Origin: a bacterium | Lineage (GTDB): Bacteria > Zhuqueibacterota > QNDG01 > JAGLOF01 | Direction of reading: 5' to 3' | NCBI GenBank assembly: GCA_023139105.1 | Contig: JAGLOF010000081.1 | Coordinates: 1 to 37,746, forward strand | Length of the DNA stretch: 37,746 nucleotides | Part shown: piece after piece, positions 18,581 through 28,782 of the stretch | How positions within the stretch are numbered: position 1 is the stretch's first letter | How the letters are laid out: every line of letters begins with the position of its first letter | Notes under the pieces: generated by a model | What the model was told of the DNA's origin: nothing | What the model saw: only the letters and a program-made list of their open reading frames with translations | Databases searched by the model: none | Made by a program: the position numbers and the translations under genes

Positions 18581-19210
18581 TTAGTTGATACTTGTCGCTT
18601 TATTCAAATTGGCGATAATTGCATCCTTGTCCGAATTGGTCACAATGCCCGAACAGTTGGTGTCTGCATCGTAATACCCCGCTTCGTTCAGATTGGCGAT
18701 AATGCCGTCCTTGTCCGAGTTAGTCACAATGCCGGACTGGTTGCCGTCTCCGGCGTACAAGCCGTAAACCCCCGTTTCCAAAACCGCCGCATCACCCCCG
18801 TAATATTTGTCATACGACGTGGATGCATCCACCGTGAAATCATAGAGCGTTGAAGATCCGGTACTGAGTGGATGAACTTCATCGCTCTCCACGGCCAGGT
18901 GATTGCGGTGTTTGATAACGATAAAATAGTCTCCTGCTGATGCGGTAACCTCAATATATGAGGTCGTACCGTCATCCCCGACAATGCGGCCGTCTTTATG
19001 CAGGAGGGCGCTTTTGGACACCACGGCCGAGCCATCTACTGTGCTGCGCAGCTCAACTAGCACCCAGTCTGTGATGTCTGCCGGAATGGAAGAGACAGTA
19101 CGGGCATCTTCGGAATAGGGGGAGGTGGTGGGCAGGGTGAGGGATGTGGTCATCTCATTGGCGTCACTGTCATAGGGCCCTTCAAGGAAGATTTTGGTTT
19201 GAATTCGCAC
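18581..19210 (-). repeat. Shared 630-bp tail module, copy 1
   Basis: From VRIQTKIFLEGPYD to the stop, exactly 630 bp in all four giant genes. It encodes a domain with SIPADITDWVLVELRS, HKDGRIV, FIVIKHRNHLAVES and a final 56-residue pair of calcium loops (18581-18751): G-D-x-N-x-S-G-I-V-T-N-S-D, with ligands at positions 1, 3, 5 and 12 as in dockerins. It is much richer in GC than the beta-helix part of the same gene. I know the HRNHLAVES domain from many FCB secreted proteins but not its function. Confidence 0.85.
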
Positions 19211-22200
19211 ACCCTCTTCCTTGCCGATTATGAATTGGCTGTAGGAGGTTATGCCCTCAAACTTGACTGTTGTTGATGTTGCTTCTGTGCCGGATGTTTC
19301 AAGGGCCCAATCGCCATCGGCTGTGCTTGTACGTTTGTACAGTTTCAAGTTCGAGGGAGCAGCCTGATCCGCTGCGCTTATAAAGCCTTCTTCCAGCGTA
19401 AATGTTAAATCTGTTGAAAATGTACCCGGAGTTCCAAAAGCATAAAGCACAAAATATTTATCAAGCACATTACCTGTTGTACCGGAAGTTGTGTTTGGTG
19501 AGTTTTCTATCTCCGCACAAAATAGATCAACTGCATTATCAAAAGCATCTGTAGTTGTTACTGATAGACTTCCTAGTGTTGCTGTTCCAGTTATAAAAGC
19601 TGTTTGACTATTGCTTGCCCCTGCACCTATTGGAATAGTTGACTCAACCCAATCATCATTTCCCATGTTTATGGTTATACCATTATTACTCGAACATTCA
19701 TTATTAACATCCCCACCGGTTGTTTCATTTAGCTGATAGTATCCAACTAAACCGGTCTCATCACCATTTAAGGCTCTATGCATATTTTCTCTAATCTGCT
19801 GTTCCGTGCGTGCTAAATTCCAAATACACACTTCATCAAGCTTCCCGCTAAAAAGCTGTGATTGAAGAGTACCTGATCCGAGAACTTTACCACTTGTGTT
19901 ATCTACAAATGTATAAGGATCATCCGAAATAAGCGCTTGAGCTTTACCGTTAACATATATTGTATGTGTTCCGGAGCCGGTACCTGTGCGGGTATAAGCA
20001 ATGTGTGTCCATTCACCTGGTGAAAGTACGTTATCTTCAGTCTGTGCGACCCATGTATTTACTCCACAAACTGCAACTCTGTTAGTTCCATTACTTGCAA
20101 CCCCAACTTCGAGCTGGAAAGAACCTGTCTCATTATTTAGCCGTGTTGAAAAAACTCCTTTGCGCGAACCTAAACTACTTGGTTTTATCCATGCTTCTAT
20201 TGTTAGCGTATTACCTAGATCAAAGTCGCTGCTATTTCCAATATTCACAAAATCCTCTGTCCCGTCAAATTCCAATGCATTACCGGGACTACTACTATTC
20301 TCAACATCCAACTTGCGGGTAATAATGAACTGACTGAGTGTGTTTATATCTTTGAAAACTGCCGTATTACTCGATGCACTAACAGTATAGGCACTTTTGA
20401 GTAAACTCCAAGTTTCATCACTATTACTATTCCTGGTAAAACATCTTATTCGGTTGGGGTTATCTCTATCTTCTGAGGTTAATTCTTCGCTTGTTGTAAT
20501 ATGTAAATCAGCTGTAAAAGTACCACTCCCAAATTGTTCAATCACCCAATATTGTGAATCCATTACTTCATCTTCACCGGTTGGATTGCTGTTTGGTGCA
20601 TTGTTTATTTTGGTTACAACAAACTCATCCGAGCTACTTTTTGCTGTAAAATCGATTGTTACATCGGTATCGGTAAAAGTAACACTACCGGTTGAGCTAA
20701 CCGTTTCTGTAATGCTTGTCCCTTCTCCAAGGGGAATAGTTGAAGTTACCCAATCGTCATTTGTCATATTGTGAAGTGTTCCTTCATTCCCATTTGGCGA
20801 ATAATCTGTAAGGTTTATGCCTGAGATATGATCAAAACGGTAATAGGCTACTAATCCCTGTTCATCGCCATTTAGTGGAAGGTGTTTGTTTTCACGTATC
20901 TCACTTGCCGTACGAACATCATTCCAGATTCGAACTTCTTCCAGTGAGCCGATCATGAATTCACTGCTGCCGTTGCTGCTTGCCAAAAAAACATTGGCGT
21001 CAATGTCGGGTAATGGTGTATCACTACTGGTTCTTTCTTCTATTAGAGTTCCATCGAGATAACTTTTAAAACCATTGGTGGTATTTTGTATCCAGGTCAT
21101 GGCGATATGATGCCAGTCTCCGTCTTCTGCTCCGCTTCCAACCGCTATACCGCTGGTTCCACCGTCATTGGAGAGAATGTGCTTATCGTTCCAACCCGCC
21201 ACAATATAAGCTCCACTCTGCTGCCTTATAGCCGATTGGGTACTGCTTCCTTTAAACCAGTATTCAATCGTAATTTCCGAACCACTTAAGTCATTTAATG
21301 TTGTTTCTACGTAATCATTACTTCCGTCAAATTCCAACACATTACCTGGTGGATTTTTTGTAGTTGTAAATTCTACATTATTACCATAAGACGTTCCTTC
21401 TGTATTTGTTACATAAGCACGCACATAATAGGTTATAGTAGAATTCAATCCGGTAATTGAGGAGGTATAATCATCTGTACCGGTTCCATCATTTGTATGA
21501 GAATTTGATGTTGTTGGATCACTACTTGTACTCCAGCAAACACCTTTTGATGTGATTGCATACCCATTGTTTTTTAGATCTTCACCACCACTAGTAGCAC
21601 AGTTACCAGTAACATTAGAAATATTAGACGTAGTAACTACCGGCGGTCCGGCATGTTCATCTGCACCTATATCCGGCGGATTATTGCGTGAATCCTCATG
21701 TATATCTGTTGCATAGCCGCTTATTGTTATTCCGTCATCGTTGCTTATATCTAAATCAAGATTGGTTTCTGAAGTAAAATCCGGTTCTACATTAAACGAA
21801 TTATCATCATCCCCTGTAAAACCCTGCCAACCGGAAAGTGTGGAATAATTTGTGCTGGATTTTCCACCAATATAATTATTATCTGAAGTGCTGCTTGAGT
21901 AATAAATATTATTATCACTGATTGAAAAAGGGTTGGAACTTCCGTTAACATAAACCGCATAGCAAGAAGTTGGTTCATCACTTCCACTCTTCTCACCCAA
22001 ACTATTTCTGAAAATATTATTCCGGCAGTCAAGACCCGTAGGTCCACCTATTAATAATGAGGCAGAATAAGCATTAGAATAATCCAAACCGTAATCAGAA
22101 TCGGGAGTTAAATAGATTGAATTAAAATACAACCTTATGCCTGTAGTTACATTACTGCTCCCTAAATAAATCCCTGCGGTCTTTTCACTTCCTGGACTGG

Positions 22201-23200
22201 CAATATGCCAGATCATATTATTACTGATAGTTATATCCGGATCGCTTACATCTGAATATATGTATATTCCATGCGTATCATAACTATTAACCCTTGTGTT
22301 TATAATATCATGAATTTTATTTTTACTGATGGTCATGGCTATACATTTATTAATAATAAGTCCATAAACATTACTATCTGCAATCACATTAAAAACTTCA
22401 TTTCCACTTATCTCGATGCTGTTTTGGTAATTACATTTAATGCCGCAATAATCAATATAGTCATCAGAATTATTTGAACCGATTAGATTATTCCGTATAA
22501 CATTCCCGCTGCTTTTTTCATCAGATGGTGCTATTACATTAATACCCATATTACATTTATAAATCTCATTATTTTCAATTATGTTATCATTGTTGTCATA
22601 ACCACCATCCTCTAGTATATGCGAATTGGCGGAAAAACTTATGACTGCGGCTGTACGGCTATTTGTTCCATAACTCAGTTTACAATTTTTAATTACATTG
22701 TTTAGGCAGCCCTGGTCATTACCCAAACTTGCCAGCCATATTGTGGCACTCCAGGCGCCGGTTTTGGTGTTCGTAATGGTCAGGTCGCGGCTGGTTGTGC
22801 CGTTGTTGCTGCCGTCAATAATAATATAATCTGCTCCGTAGAGTTTAATAATGCTGGTATTATCACCTCCGCTATCACCACTTATTTCAGCAGTTACGCC
22901 ACTTGCCGGTTTTATAGTTATTGTGTTTGTGGCACTGGCCCCGGTTATTTGGTTAATGGTTATGGGGAAAGTTTCGCTTGTGGTGTAACTGGCGTCGGTC
23001 AGTTCAAAAACAACCACTCCGGATACACCGATGGAGTTTAAGTCTGCAACCGCTGCTGTAAGCGTGATATAATTTTCTCCCGAACCGACGGTGTAGGTGC
23101 CGGAAAGCTGGGCGAAAGTCTGGGAAGATGCTATAAACAGTAGAAATGCAAAAAGTATCCTCTGTGCGAATACTCCTTGAAACCATTTTTTGATAGACAT
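18581..23200 (-). CDS. Giant secreted modular protein 1: beta-helix, Fn3-like, two LamG, dockerin-like tail
   Basis: Protein of 1539 aa. Signal peptide 1-30 (cut after SQTFA). Residues 31-515 are a right-handed beta-helix rich in asparagine ladders (NNIIENNEIYKC type rungs), ending in PPDIGADEH. One fibronectin-III-like repeat (about 520-618, GVCWSTS, TYYVRAYVTN) is followed by LamG 1 (about 619-790), a linker domain, LamG 2 (about 972-1140), a second linker, and the shared 209-residue tail (1331-1539) with two dockerin-like calcium loops. LamG and beta-helix folds suggest carbohydrate or surface binding. It has no T9SS sorting domain. AGGAGAG lies 7 bp before ATG, directly after a relic tail stop codon; the duplicated promoter block found before copies 2 and 3 is missing here. 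Confidence 0.88.
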   Translation of the reverse strand: MSIKKWFQGVFAQRILFAFLLFIASSQTFAQLSGTYTVGSGENYITLTAAVADLNSIGVSGVVVFELTDASYTTSETFPITINQITGASATNTITIKPASGVTAEISGDSGGDNTSIIKLYGADYIIIDGSNNGTTSRDLTITNTKTGAWSATIWLASLGNDQGCLNNVIKNCKLSYGTNSRTAAVISFSANSHILEDGGYDNNDNIIENNEIYKCNMGINVIAPSDEKSSGNVIRNNLIGSNNSDDYIDYCGIKCNYQNSIEISGNEVFNVIADSNVYGLIINKCIAMTISKNKIHDIINTRVNSYDTHGIYIYSDVSDPDITISNNMIWHIASPGSEKTAGIYLGSSNVTTGIRLYFNSIYLTPDSDYGLDYSNAYSASLLIGGPTGLDCRNNIFRNSLGEKSGSDEPTSCYAVYVNGSSNPFSISDNNIYYSSSTSDNNYIGGKSSTNYSTLSGWQGFTGDDDNSFNVEPDFTSETNLDLDISNDDGITISGYATDIHEDSRNNPPDIGADEHAGPPVVTTSNISNVTGNCATSGGEDLKNNGYAITSKGVCWSTSSDPTTSNSHTNDGTGTDDYTSSITGLNSTITYYVRAYVTNTEGTSYGNNVEFTTTKNPPGNVLEFDGSNDYVETTLNDLSGSEITIEYWFKGSSTQSAIRQQSGAYIVAGWNDKHILSNDGGTSGIAVGSGAEDGDWHHIAMTWIQNTTNGFKSYLDGTLIEERTSSDTPLPDIDANVFLASSNGSSEFMIGSLEEVRIWNDVRTASEIRENKHLPLNGDEQGLVAYYRFDHISGINLTDYSPNGNEGTLHNMTNDDWVTSTIPLGEGTSITETVSSTGSVTFTDTDVTIDFTAKSSSDEFVVTKINNAPNSNPTGEDEVMDSQYWVIEQFGSGTFTADLHITTSEELTSEDRDNPNRIRCFTRNSNSDETWSLLKSAYTVSASSNTAVFKDINTLSQFIITRKLDVENSSSPGNALEFDGTEDFVNIGNSSDFDLGNTLTIEAWIKPSSLGSRKGVFSTRLNNETGSFQLEVGVASNGTNRVAVCGVNTWVAQTEDNVLSPGEWTHIAYTRTGTGSGTHTIYVNGKAQALISDDPYTFVDNTSGKVLGSGTLQSQLFSGKLDEVCIWNLARTEQQIRENMHRALNGDETGLVGYYQLNETTGGDVNNECSSNNGITINMGNDDWVESTIPIGAGASNSQTAFITGTATLGSLSVTTTDAFDNAVDLFCAEIENSPNTTSGTTGNVLDKYFVLYAFGTPGTFSTDLTFTLEEGFISAADQAAPSNLKLYKRTSTADGDWALETSGTEATSTTVKFEGITSYSQFIIGKEEGVRIQTKIFLEGPYDSDANEMTTSLTLPTTSPYSEDARTVSSIPADITDWVLVELRSTVDGSAVVSKSALLHKDGRIVGDDGTTSYIEVTASAGDYFIVIKHRNHLAVESDEVHPLSTGSSTLYDFTVDASTSYDKYYGGDAAVLETGVYGLYAGDGNQSGIVTNSDKDGIIANLNEAGYYDADTNCSGIVTNSDKDAIIANLNKATSIN

Positions 23201-23215
23201 AATAATTCTCTCCTG

Positions 23216-23257
23216 TCAATTCACACTGGTCGTCTTGTTCAGGTTGGCTGCAGTCAA
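23216..23257 (-). pseudogene. Relic of a fifth tail module
   Basis: In one frame the minus strand reads LTAANLNKTTSVN and stop, against IIANLNKATSVN and stop in the intact copies. It overlaps by a few bases the end of the truncated response regulator in another frame and stops 15 bp before the start codon of giant protein 1. This marks a lost fifth family member or an aborted recombination end. Confidence 0.6.
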
Positions 23258-23451
23258 CGACTCATTCTCTCCAGGCCATTTATTTTTTCCATTCGTATAT
23301 CCAGTAAAAACCAGTCGGGATTAAAATCAAGGCAATTTGCCAAAGCGGATTCACCATCAGTACATTCCATTATTATATCATCCGCTCTAACAACTGTTTG
23401 CATTATTTGTTTACGCATCAGGGCATTATCATCAACGATCATTATTTTCAC
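23254..23451 (-). pseudogene. Truncated response regulator receiver domain
   Basis: 65 codons starting at GTG 23451 with GGAG just upstream. The opening MKIMIVDDNALMRKQI with the paired acidic residues, and FLLDIRMEKINGLE with the phosphoacceptor aspartate, are a receiver domain of the NarL/LuxR kind. It stops where a full domain has about 60 more residues, and the DNA-binding domain is absent; the sequence switches to the relic tail of a giant-protein gene. The start signals look intact, so it may still be transcribed, but the product would miss the switch Thr and Lys. Confidence 0.65.
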
Positions 23452-23536
23452 GAGGACTCCGGAATAAGACTTGAACTAAATTTACGAAATCCCTGGAACT
23501 CGCGCATCGGTTCATGAACGTATTTTTTAAAATCAT

Positions 23537-24166
23537 TCAATTCACCGCTGTCGACTTATTCAAATTGGCTATTATCGCATCTTTATCTGAGTTGGTCACA
23601 ATCCCCGAACAATTGCTATCCGCATCATAATAGCCTGCTGAATTTAGATTGCTGATAATAGAGTCTTTATCTGAGTTGGTCACAATACCGGAATTGTTGG
23701 TGTCTCCGGCGTACATGCCGTAAACCCCCGTTTCCAATATCGCCGCGTCGCCGCCGTAATATTTGTCATACGACGTGGATGCATCCACCGTGAAATCATA
23801 GAGTGTTGAAGATCCGGAACTCAGGGTGTGAACCTCATCACTTTCCACAGCCAGGTGGTTGCGGTGTTTAATCACGATAAAATAGTCACTGGCAGATGCG
23901 GACATTTCGATATACGAGGTTGTCCCATCATCAGCAACAATGCGGCCGTCTTTGTGCAAGAGGGCGCTTCTGGAGACTACAGCCGTGCCGTCTGCGGTGC
24001 TGCGCAGTTCTACCAACACCCAATCTGTGATGTCCGCGGGGATGGAGCCAACCGTGCGGGCGTCTTCGGAGTAGGGTGAGGTGGTGGGAACAGTGAGAGA
24101 CGTGGTCATCTCATCGGTGTCGCTGTCGTAGGGCCCTTCCAGAAATAGTTTGGTTTGAATTCGCAC
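23537..24166 (-). repeat. Shared 630-bp tail module, copy 2
   Basis: Same length and end points as copy 1. Just upstream, about 80 bp (24179-24260) are identical to copy 1 (19214-19300), which points to recent exchange. The first loop reads GDTNNSGIV, as in copy 4, rather than GD(G/S)NQSGIV as in copies 1 and 3. Confidence 0.85.
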
Positions 24167-27100
24167 CCCGTCTTCCTGGCCGATTATGAATTGGCTGTAG
24201 GAGGTTATGCCCTCAAACTTGACTGTTGTTGATGTTGCTTCTGTGCCGGATGTTTCAAGTGTCCAATCTCCATCTGCTGTGCTTGTACGTTTGTACAGTT
24301 TCAAATTCGAGGGAGCAGCCTGATCCGCTGCGCTTATAAAGCCTTCTTCCAGCGTAAATGTTAAATCTGTTGAAAATGTACCCGGTGTTCCGAAAGCATA
24401 AAGTACAAAATATTTATCCAACATATTATCGGTAGCACCGGAAGTTGTGTTTGGTGAATTTTCTATCTCAGCACAAAACAGATCAACTGCATTATCAAAA
24501 GCATCTGTAGTTGTTACTGATAGATTTCCTAGTGTTGCTGTGCCAGTTGTAAAAGCTGTTTGACTATTGCTTGCCCCTGCACCTATTGGAATAGTTGACT
24601 CAACCCAGGCATCGTGTCCCATGTTTACGGTTGTACCATCATAACTTGAACTTTGGTTTTCTATAGAATAACCTGCAGTTTCATCAAGTTTGTAATAAGC
24701 CACCAAACCACTTTCATTTCCACTTAAGGTTCTGTTTATATTTTCACGTATTTGTTGTTCTGTGCGTGCAATACTCCAGATAGAAACTTCATCCAGCTTT
24801 CCGCTAAAATAATGACCATCCGGACTCCATCCGCCGTTTACTTCGGCACCTAAAAAAGTACAGTTATCACTATCGTAAGTGATGCTATAAGTTGCACCGG
24901 CATCTCCCGTATTTTCCAATACACCATCAACATATAATTTTACGAATCTGCCATCACAAGTTAGGGCAAAATGATGCCAGCCTGTGACAAGACCGCTTTG
25001 ATCGACTGTCGCAGTTACATAATTTCCATTTAAATAGACTGAACATGCTAAATTGCCGGTTGTTCCAGCTCCAATGTTATAGCCGCCCAATTGAGTATTA
25101 CTTATCAATCGTTCGTATTGAAAATTTGGCCAATTAGCGCTATATGCCCATAACTGGACCGTTAATGCAGAAGTTGGTTTTAATGTTTGAGAATCTCCCA
25201 AGTTTGCATATTCTTCCACACCGTCAAATTCCAATGCATTACCTGGTGGGTATGTTGTAGTTGTGAATTCTGCATTAGAACCGTAAGATATTCCTTCTGA
25301 ATTTGTTACATAAGCACGCACATAATAGGTGGTAGTAGCATTCAATCCGGTAATTAAGGATGTATAATCATCTGTACCGGTTCCATCATCGGTAAACGAA
25401 TCGGCCGTAGTAGGATTACTACTTATACTCCAGCAAACACCCTTGACTGTGATTGCATGCCCATCGTCATTTAGATTTTCACCACCTCCTGTTGCTGAGT
25501 TACCAGTAATTTGAGTAATGCTTGATGTAGTAACATCCGGCAAACCGTCGGTTGTTGTAAACTCTACATTATCACCATAATTTGTCCCGATGCTATTTGT
25601 TACATAAGCACGTACATAATAAGTAGTCGAAGAATTCAATCCGGTAATTGAAGAACTGAAATTATCGGTACCGGTTCCATCATCTGTAAACGAATCGGCC
25701 GTAGTAGGATTACTACTTGTACTCCAACAAACACCTTTGGCTGTGATTGCATGCCCATCGTCATTTAGATTCTCACCACCTCCCGATGCTGTGTTCTCAG
25801 TAATTTGAGTAATGCTTGATGTTGTAACATCTGGCAAACCGTCGGTTGTTGTAAACTCTACATTACCACCATAATTTGTCCCGATGCTATTTGTTACATA
25901 AGCACGCACATAATAGGTGGTAGTAGAATTCAATCCGGTAATTGATGAAGTGAAATTATCGGTACCAGTTCCATCATTTGTATGAGAACTTGAGGTTGTT
26001 GGATCACTACTTGTACTCCAGCAAACACCTTTGGCTGTGATTGCTTGCCCATCGTCATTTAGATTTTCACCACCTCCCGATGCTGAGTTATCAATAATTT
26101 GAGTAATGCTTGATGTTGTAACATCCGGCAAACCGTCGGTTGTTGTAAACTCTATATTATCACCATAATTTGTCCCGATGCTATTTGTTGCATATCCCCG
26201 CACATAATAAGTGGTTGATAGAGACAATCCGGTTATGCTACTTGTAAATGTTCCTTCTCCAGATCCATCTGTTGTATGAGAATCTGATGTTGTGGGATTT
26301 GAACTTGTGCTCCAGCAAGCGCCTCGTGCTGTGTTTGCCTGATAATTATCATTAACAATATTTCCGTTATATTCACGGCTATACAAATCGTTATCAACAA
26401 CAGTACCTGTTGCCACGTATGGCACATTGATTACTGATGATTCATCAGCTCCAATATCCGGTGGTGAAGACCTTGTCTCATCATGATGATCTGTAGAGTA
26501 TCCCGTTATACCAACAGCTCCATTATTACTGGCAGAAAGGTCCAAATCGGTTTCAGACACAAAATCGGGTATAAGATTATATGATAGATCATCATCCCCG
26601 GTAAAACCTTGCCACCCAGAAAGAGTGGAATAATCTGTGCTGGAATTTCCACCAATATAATTATTATCTGAAGTGCTGCTTGAGTAATAAATATTATTAT
26701 CACTGATTGAAAAAGGATTTGAACTATCATTCACATAAACCGCATAGCAAGAAGTATTTCTAGAACTACCACTCTTCTCACCCAAACTATTACGGAAGAT
26801 ATTATTCCTACAATCAATTCCCGTTGAACCACTTATCAATAACGAGGCAGAATTAGCAGAAAAATTATCCAAGCCGTAATAACCATCAGCAATTAAATAG
26901 ATTGAATTAAAATACAACCTAATACCGGTAGTTACAGAATTACCATCTATGTAAATTCCCGTTGGAAAATAACGCGAATCGTCCGTTCCTTTACTAGCCA
27001 CATGCCAAATCATATTATTACTAATTGTAATGTCCGGGTTACTTACATCTGTAAATATGGATATTCCCCGTGTTTTATTTTTCCACCTGCTTAAAATACG

Positions 27101-27988
27101 ATGAATTTTATTTTTATTGATTATAACCGCTGTACAATTATTAATGAAAAGTCCATAAACATCGTAATCATTTATCGAATTAAAAACTTCATTTCCACTT
27201 ATCTCTATGCTGTTTTGGTATAAACAATAAATACCTGCTTCATAAAAAGAGTCGGAAGAATTATTTGAGCCGATAAGATTATTTCGTATAATATTGTTGC
27301 TGTTTTTTTCAGCAGAGGGTGCTATTAAATAAATACCCCTATTACATTTATAAATCTCATTATTCTCAATGGTGTTATCATTGTTGTCATAACCACCATC
27401 GGTATAAACATTCGAAGAGGCAGAAAAACTTATAACCCCAACACCAGATTTTGCTCCATAACTCAGTTTACAATTTTTAATTACATTATTTTGGCAGCCT
27501 TGGTCATTACCCAAACTTGCCAGCCATACTGTTGCGCCATATTCACTGGTTTTAGTATTTATAATTATTAAATCTCTGCTGGTTGTGCCGTTGTTGGAGC
27601 CGTCAATAATTACATAATCGGCACCGTAAAGTTTTATTATACTTGTATTGTCACCACCGCTGTTACCACTAATCTCAGCAGTTACACCACTTGCCGGTTT
27701 TATGGTAATTGTGTTTGTGGAACTTGCACCACTAATTTCGTTAATGGTTATCGGGAAAGTTTCGCTTGTAGTGTAACTTGCATCGGTTAGCTCAAATACC
27801 ACTGCACCGGAAACACCGTTGGAGTTTATGTCCGCAACCGCAGCTGTAAGCGTGGCATAAGTTTGCCCCGAACCCACAGGGTAAGTGCCGGAAAGCTGGG
27901 CAAAGAGTTGAGAAGAAGCAAAGATCAATAACAATGTAAATTTTTTCTTCCCTGACAATAATCCTCTGAAAGATGTTTTATTCAACAT
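23537..27988 (-). CDS. Giant secreted modular protein 2: beta-helix, four Fn3-like repeats, one LamG, dockerin-like tail
   Basis: Protein of 1483 aa from ATG 27988, chosen because GAGGAG lies before it and it matches the start of copy 3 (MLNKT.FRGLLSGK); an ATG at 28009 is in frame but lacks a site. Signal peptide ends at SQLFA. Beta-helix to about residue 515, with the same framework as copies 1 and 3 but different residues in certain patches. Four fibronectin-III-like repeats (about 519-914), the first diverged (TARGACWSTS). One LamG domain (915-1080) is close to LamG 2 of copy 3 (ANLG, LWAY). A linker is followed by the common tail (1275-1483). Confidence 0.88.
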   Translation of the reverse strand: MLNKTSFRGLLSGKKKFTLLLIFASSQLFAQLSGTYPVGSGQTYATLTAAVADINSNGVSGAVVFELTDASYTTSETFPITINEISGASSTNTITIKPASGVTAEISGNSGGDNTSIIKLYGADYVIIDGSNNGTTSRDLIIINTKTSEYGATVWLASLGNDQGCQNNVIKNCKLSYGAKSGVGVISFSASSNVYTDGGYDNNDNTIENNEIYKCNRGIYLIAPSAEKNSNNIIRNNLIGSNNSSDSFYEAGIYCLYQNSIEISGNEVFNSINDYDVYGLFINNCTAVIINKNKIHRILSRWKNKTRGISIFTDVSNPDITISNNMIWHVASKGTDDSRYFPTGIYIDGNSVTTGIRLYFNSIYLIADGYYGLDNFSANSASLLISGSTGIDCRNNIFRNSLGEKSGSSRNTSCYAVYVNDSSNPFSISDNNIYYSSSTSDNNYIGGNSSTDYSTLSGWQGFTGDDDLSYNLIPDFVSETDLDLSASNNGAVGITGYSTDHHDETRSSPPDIGADESSVINVPYVATGTVVDNDLYSREYNGNIVNDNYQANTARGACWSTSSNPTTSDSHTTDGSGEGTFTSSITGLSLSTTYYVRGYATNSIGTNYGDNIEFTTTDGLPDVTTSSITQIIDNSASGGGENLNDDGQAITAKGVCWSTSSDPTTSSSHTNDGTGTDNFTSSITGLNSTTTYYVRAYVTNSIGTNYGGNVEFTTTDGLPDVTTSSITQITENTASGGGENLNDDGHAITAKGVCWSTSSNPTTADSFTDDGTGTDNFSSSITGLNSSTTYYVRAYVTNSIGTNYGDNVEFTTTDGLPDVTTSSITQITGNSATGGGENLNDDGHAITVKGVCWSISSNPTTADSFTDDGTGTDDYTSLITGLNATTTYYVRAYVTNSEGISYGSNAEFTTTTYPPGNALEFDGVEEYANLGDSQTLKPTSALTVQLWAYSANWPNFQYERLISNTQLGGYNIGAGTTGNLACSVYLNGNYVTATVDQSGLVTGWHHFALTCDGRFVKLYVDGVLENTGDAGATYSITYDSDNCTFLGAEVNGGWSPDGHYFSGKLDEVSIWSIARTEQQIRENINRTLSGNESGLVAYYKLDETAGYSIENQSSSYDGTTVNMGHDAWVESTIPIGAGASNSQTAFTTGTATLGNLSVTTTDAFDNAVDLFCAEIENSPNTTSGATDNMLDKYFVLYAFGTPGTFSTDLTFTLEEGFISAADQAAPSNLKLYKRTSTADGDWTLETSGTEATSTTVKFEGITSYSQFIIGQEDGVRIQTKLFLEGPYDSDTDEMTTSLTVPTTSPYSEDARTVGSIPADITDWVLVELRSTADGTAVVSRSALLHKDGRIVADDGTTSYIEMSASASDYFIVIKHRNHLAVESDEVHTLSSGSSTLYDFTVDASTSYDKYYGGDAAILETGVYGMYAGDTNNSGIVTNSDKDSIISNLNSAGYYDADSNCSGIVTNSDKDAIIANLNKSTAVN
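25245..26430 (-). repeat. Array of four ~294-bp fibronectin-III-like repeats
   Basis: Each unit encodes about 97 residues running from (D/E)VTTSSITQI to YG.NVEFTTTDGLP. Repeats 2, 3 and 4 are close in DNA as well as protein; repeat 1, at the beta-helix side, is diverged. Confidence 0.85.
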
Positions 27989-28009
27989 ATCAGTCTCCTC
28001 GTTTGCCAT

Positions 28010-28137
28010 TGGTTATGATAGTACCATTTAGACTGGCAAGCCCCAAAAGTATGTGGAAAAATGACTTCTGTTTATAAAATATACAAATATCTTTCAATAA
28101 TCACAATTCAACCGCCTGTTTTTAATCCGGTGATATA
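28010..28137. repeat. Duplicated intergenic block upstream of giant protein 2
   Basis: Two stretches are identical to the region upstream of giant protein 3: 40 bp (28010-28049 = 33967-34006) and 59 bp (28079-28137 = 34028-34086). The middle differs in length. The whole spacer (28010-28152) otherwise holds no gene. Confidence 0.9.
28078..28106 (-). promoter_or_regulatory. Candidate promoter of giant protein 2
   Basis: Minus strand TTGTGA (28101-28106), 17-bp spacer, TATATT (28078-28083). It sits inside the block conserved between copies and would give a 5' leader of about 80 nt that includes the second conserved stretch (28010-28049). Confidence 0.45.
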
Positions 28138-28152
28138 AGATTTGATATTCAA

Positions 28153-28782
28153 TCAGTTTACACTGGTTGCTTTATTCAAATTGGCGATGATCGCGTCCTT
28201 GTCCGAATTGGTCACAATGCCTGAACAGTTTGTGTCTGCATCATAATACCCCGCTTCATTCAGATTGGCAATAATGCCGTCCTTGTCCGAGTTGGTCACA
28301 ATGCCGGATTGGTTGGAATCCCCCCCGTACATGCCGTAAATCCCCGTTTCCAATATTGCCGCATCACCGCCGTAGTACTTGTCATAGGCCGTAGACGCAT
28401 CCACCGTGAAATCGTACGGGGTTGAACTGCCGGTACTTAAAGTATGGACTTCATCACTCTCCACGGCCAGATGGTTGCGGTGTTTGATGACGATAAAATA
28501 GTCGTCGGCTGATGCTTCCATTTCAATATAGGAAGTCGTCCCGTCATCTGCAACAATCCGGCCGTCTTTGTGGAGGAAGGCGCTTTTGGACACCACGGCC
28601 GAACCATCCACCGTGCTGCGCAGTTCCACAAGTACCCAGTCCACAATGTCTGCCGGGATGGAAGAGACCGTACGGGCATCTTCGGAATAGGGGGAGGTGG
28701 TAGGAACAGTGAGAGACGTGTACATCTCATTGGTCTCACTGTCGTAGGGGCCTTCAAGGAAGATTTTGGTTTGAATTCGCAC
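28153..28782 (-). repeat. Shared 630-bp tail module, copy 3
   Basis: Same limits as the other copies; the dockerin-like pair occupies 28153-28323 and reads GDSNQSGIV then DADTNCSGIV. The single cysteine in the second loop is conserved in all four copies. Confidence 0.85.
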
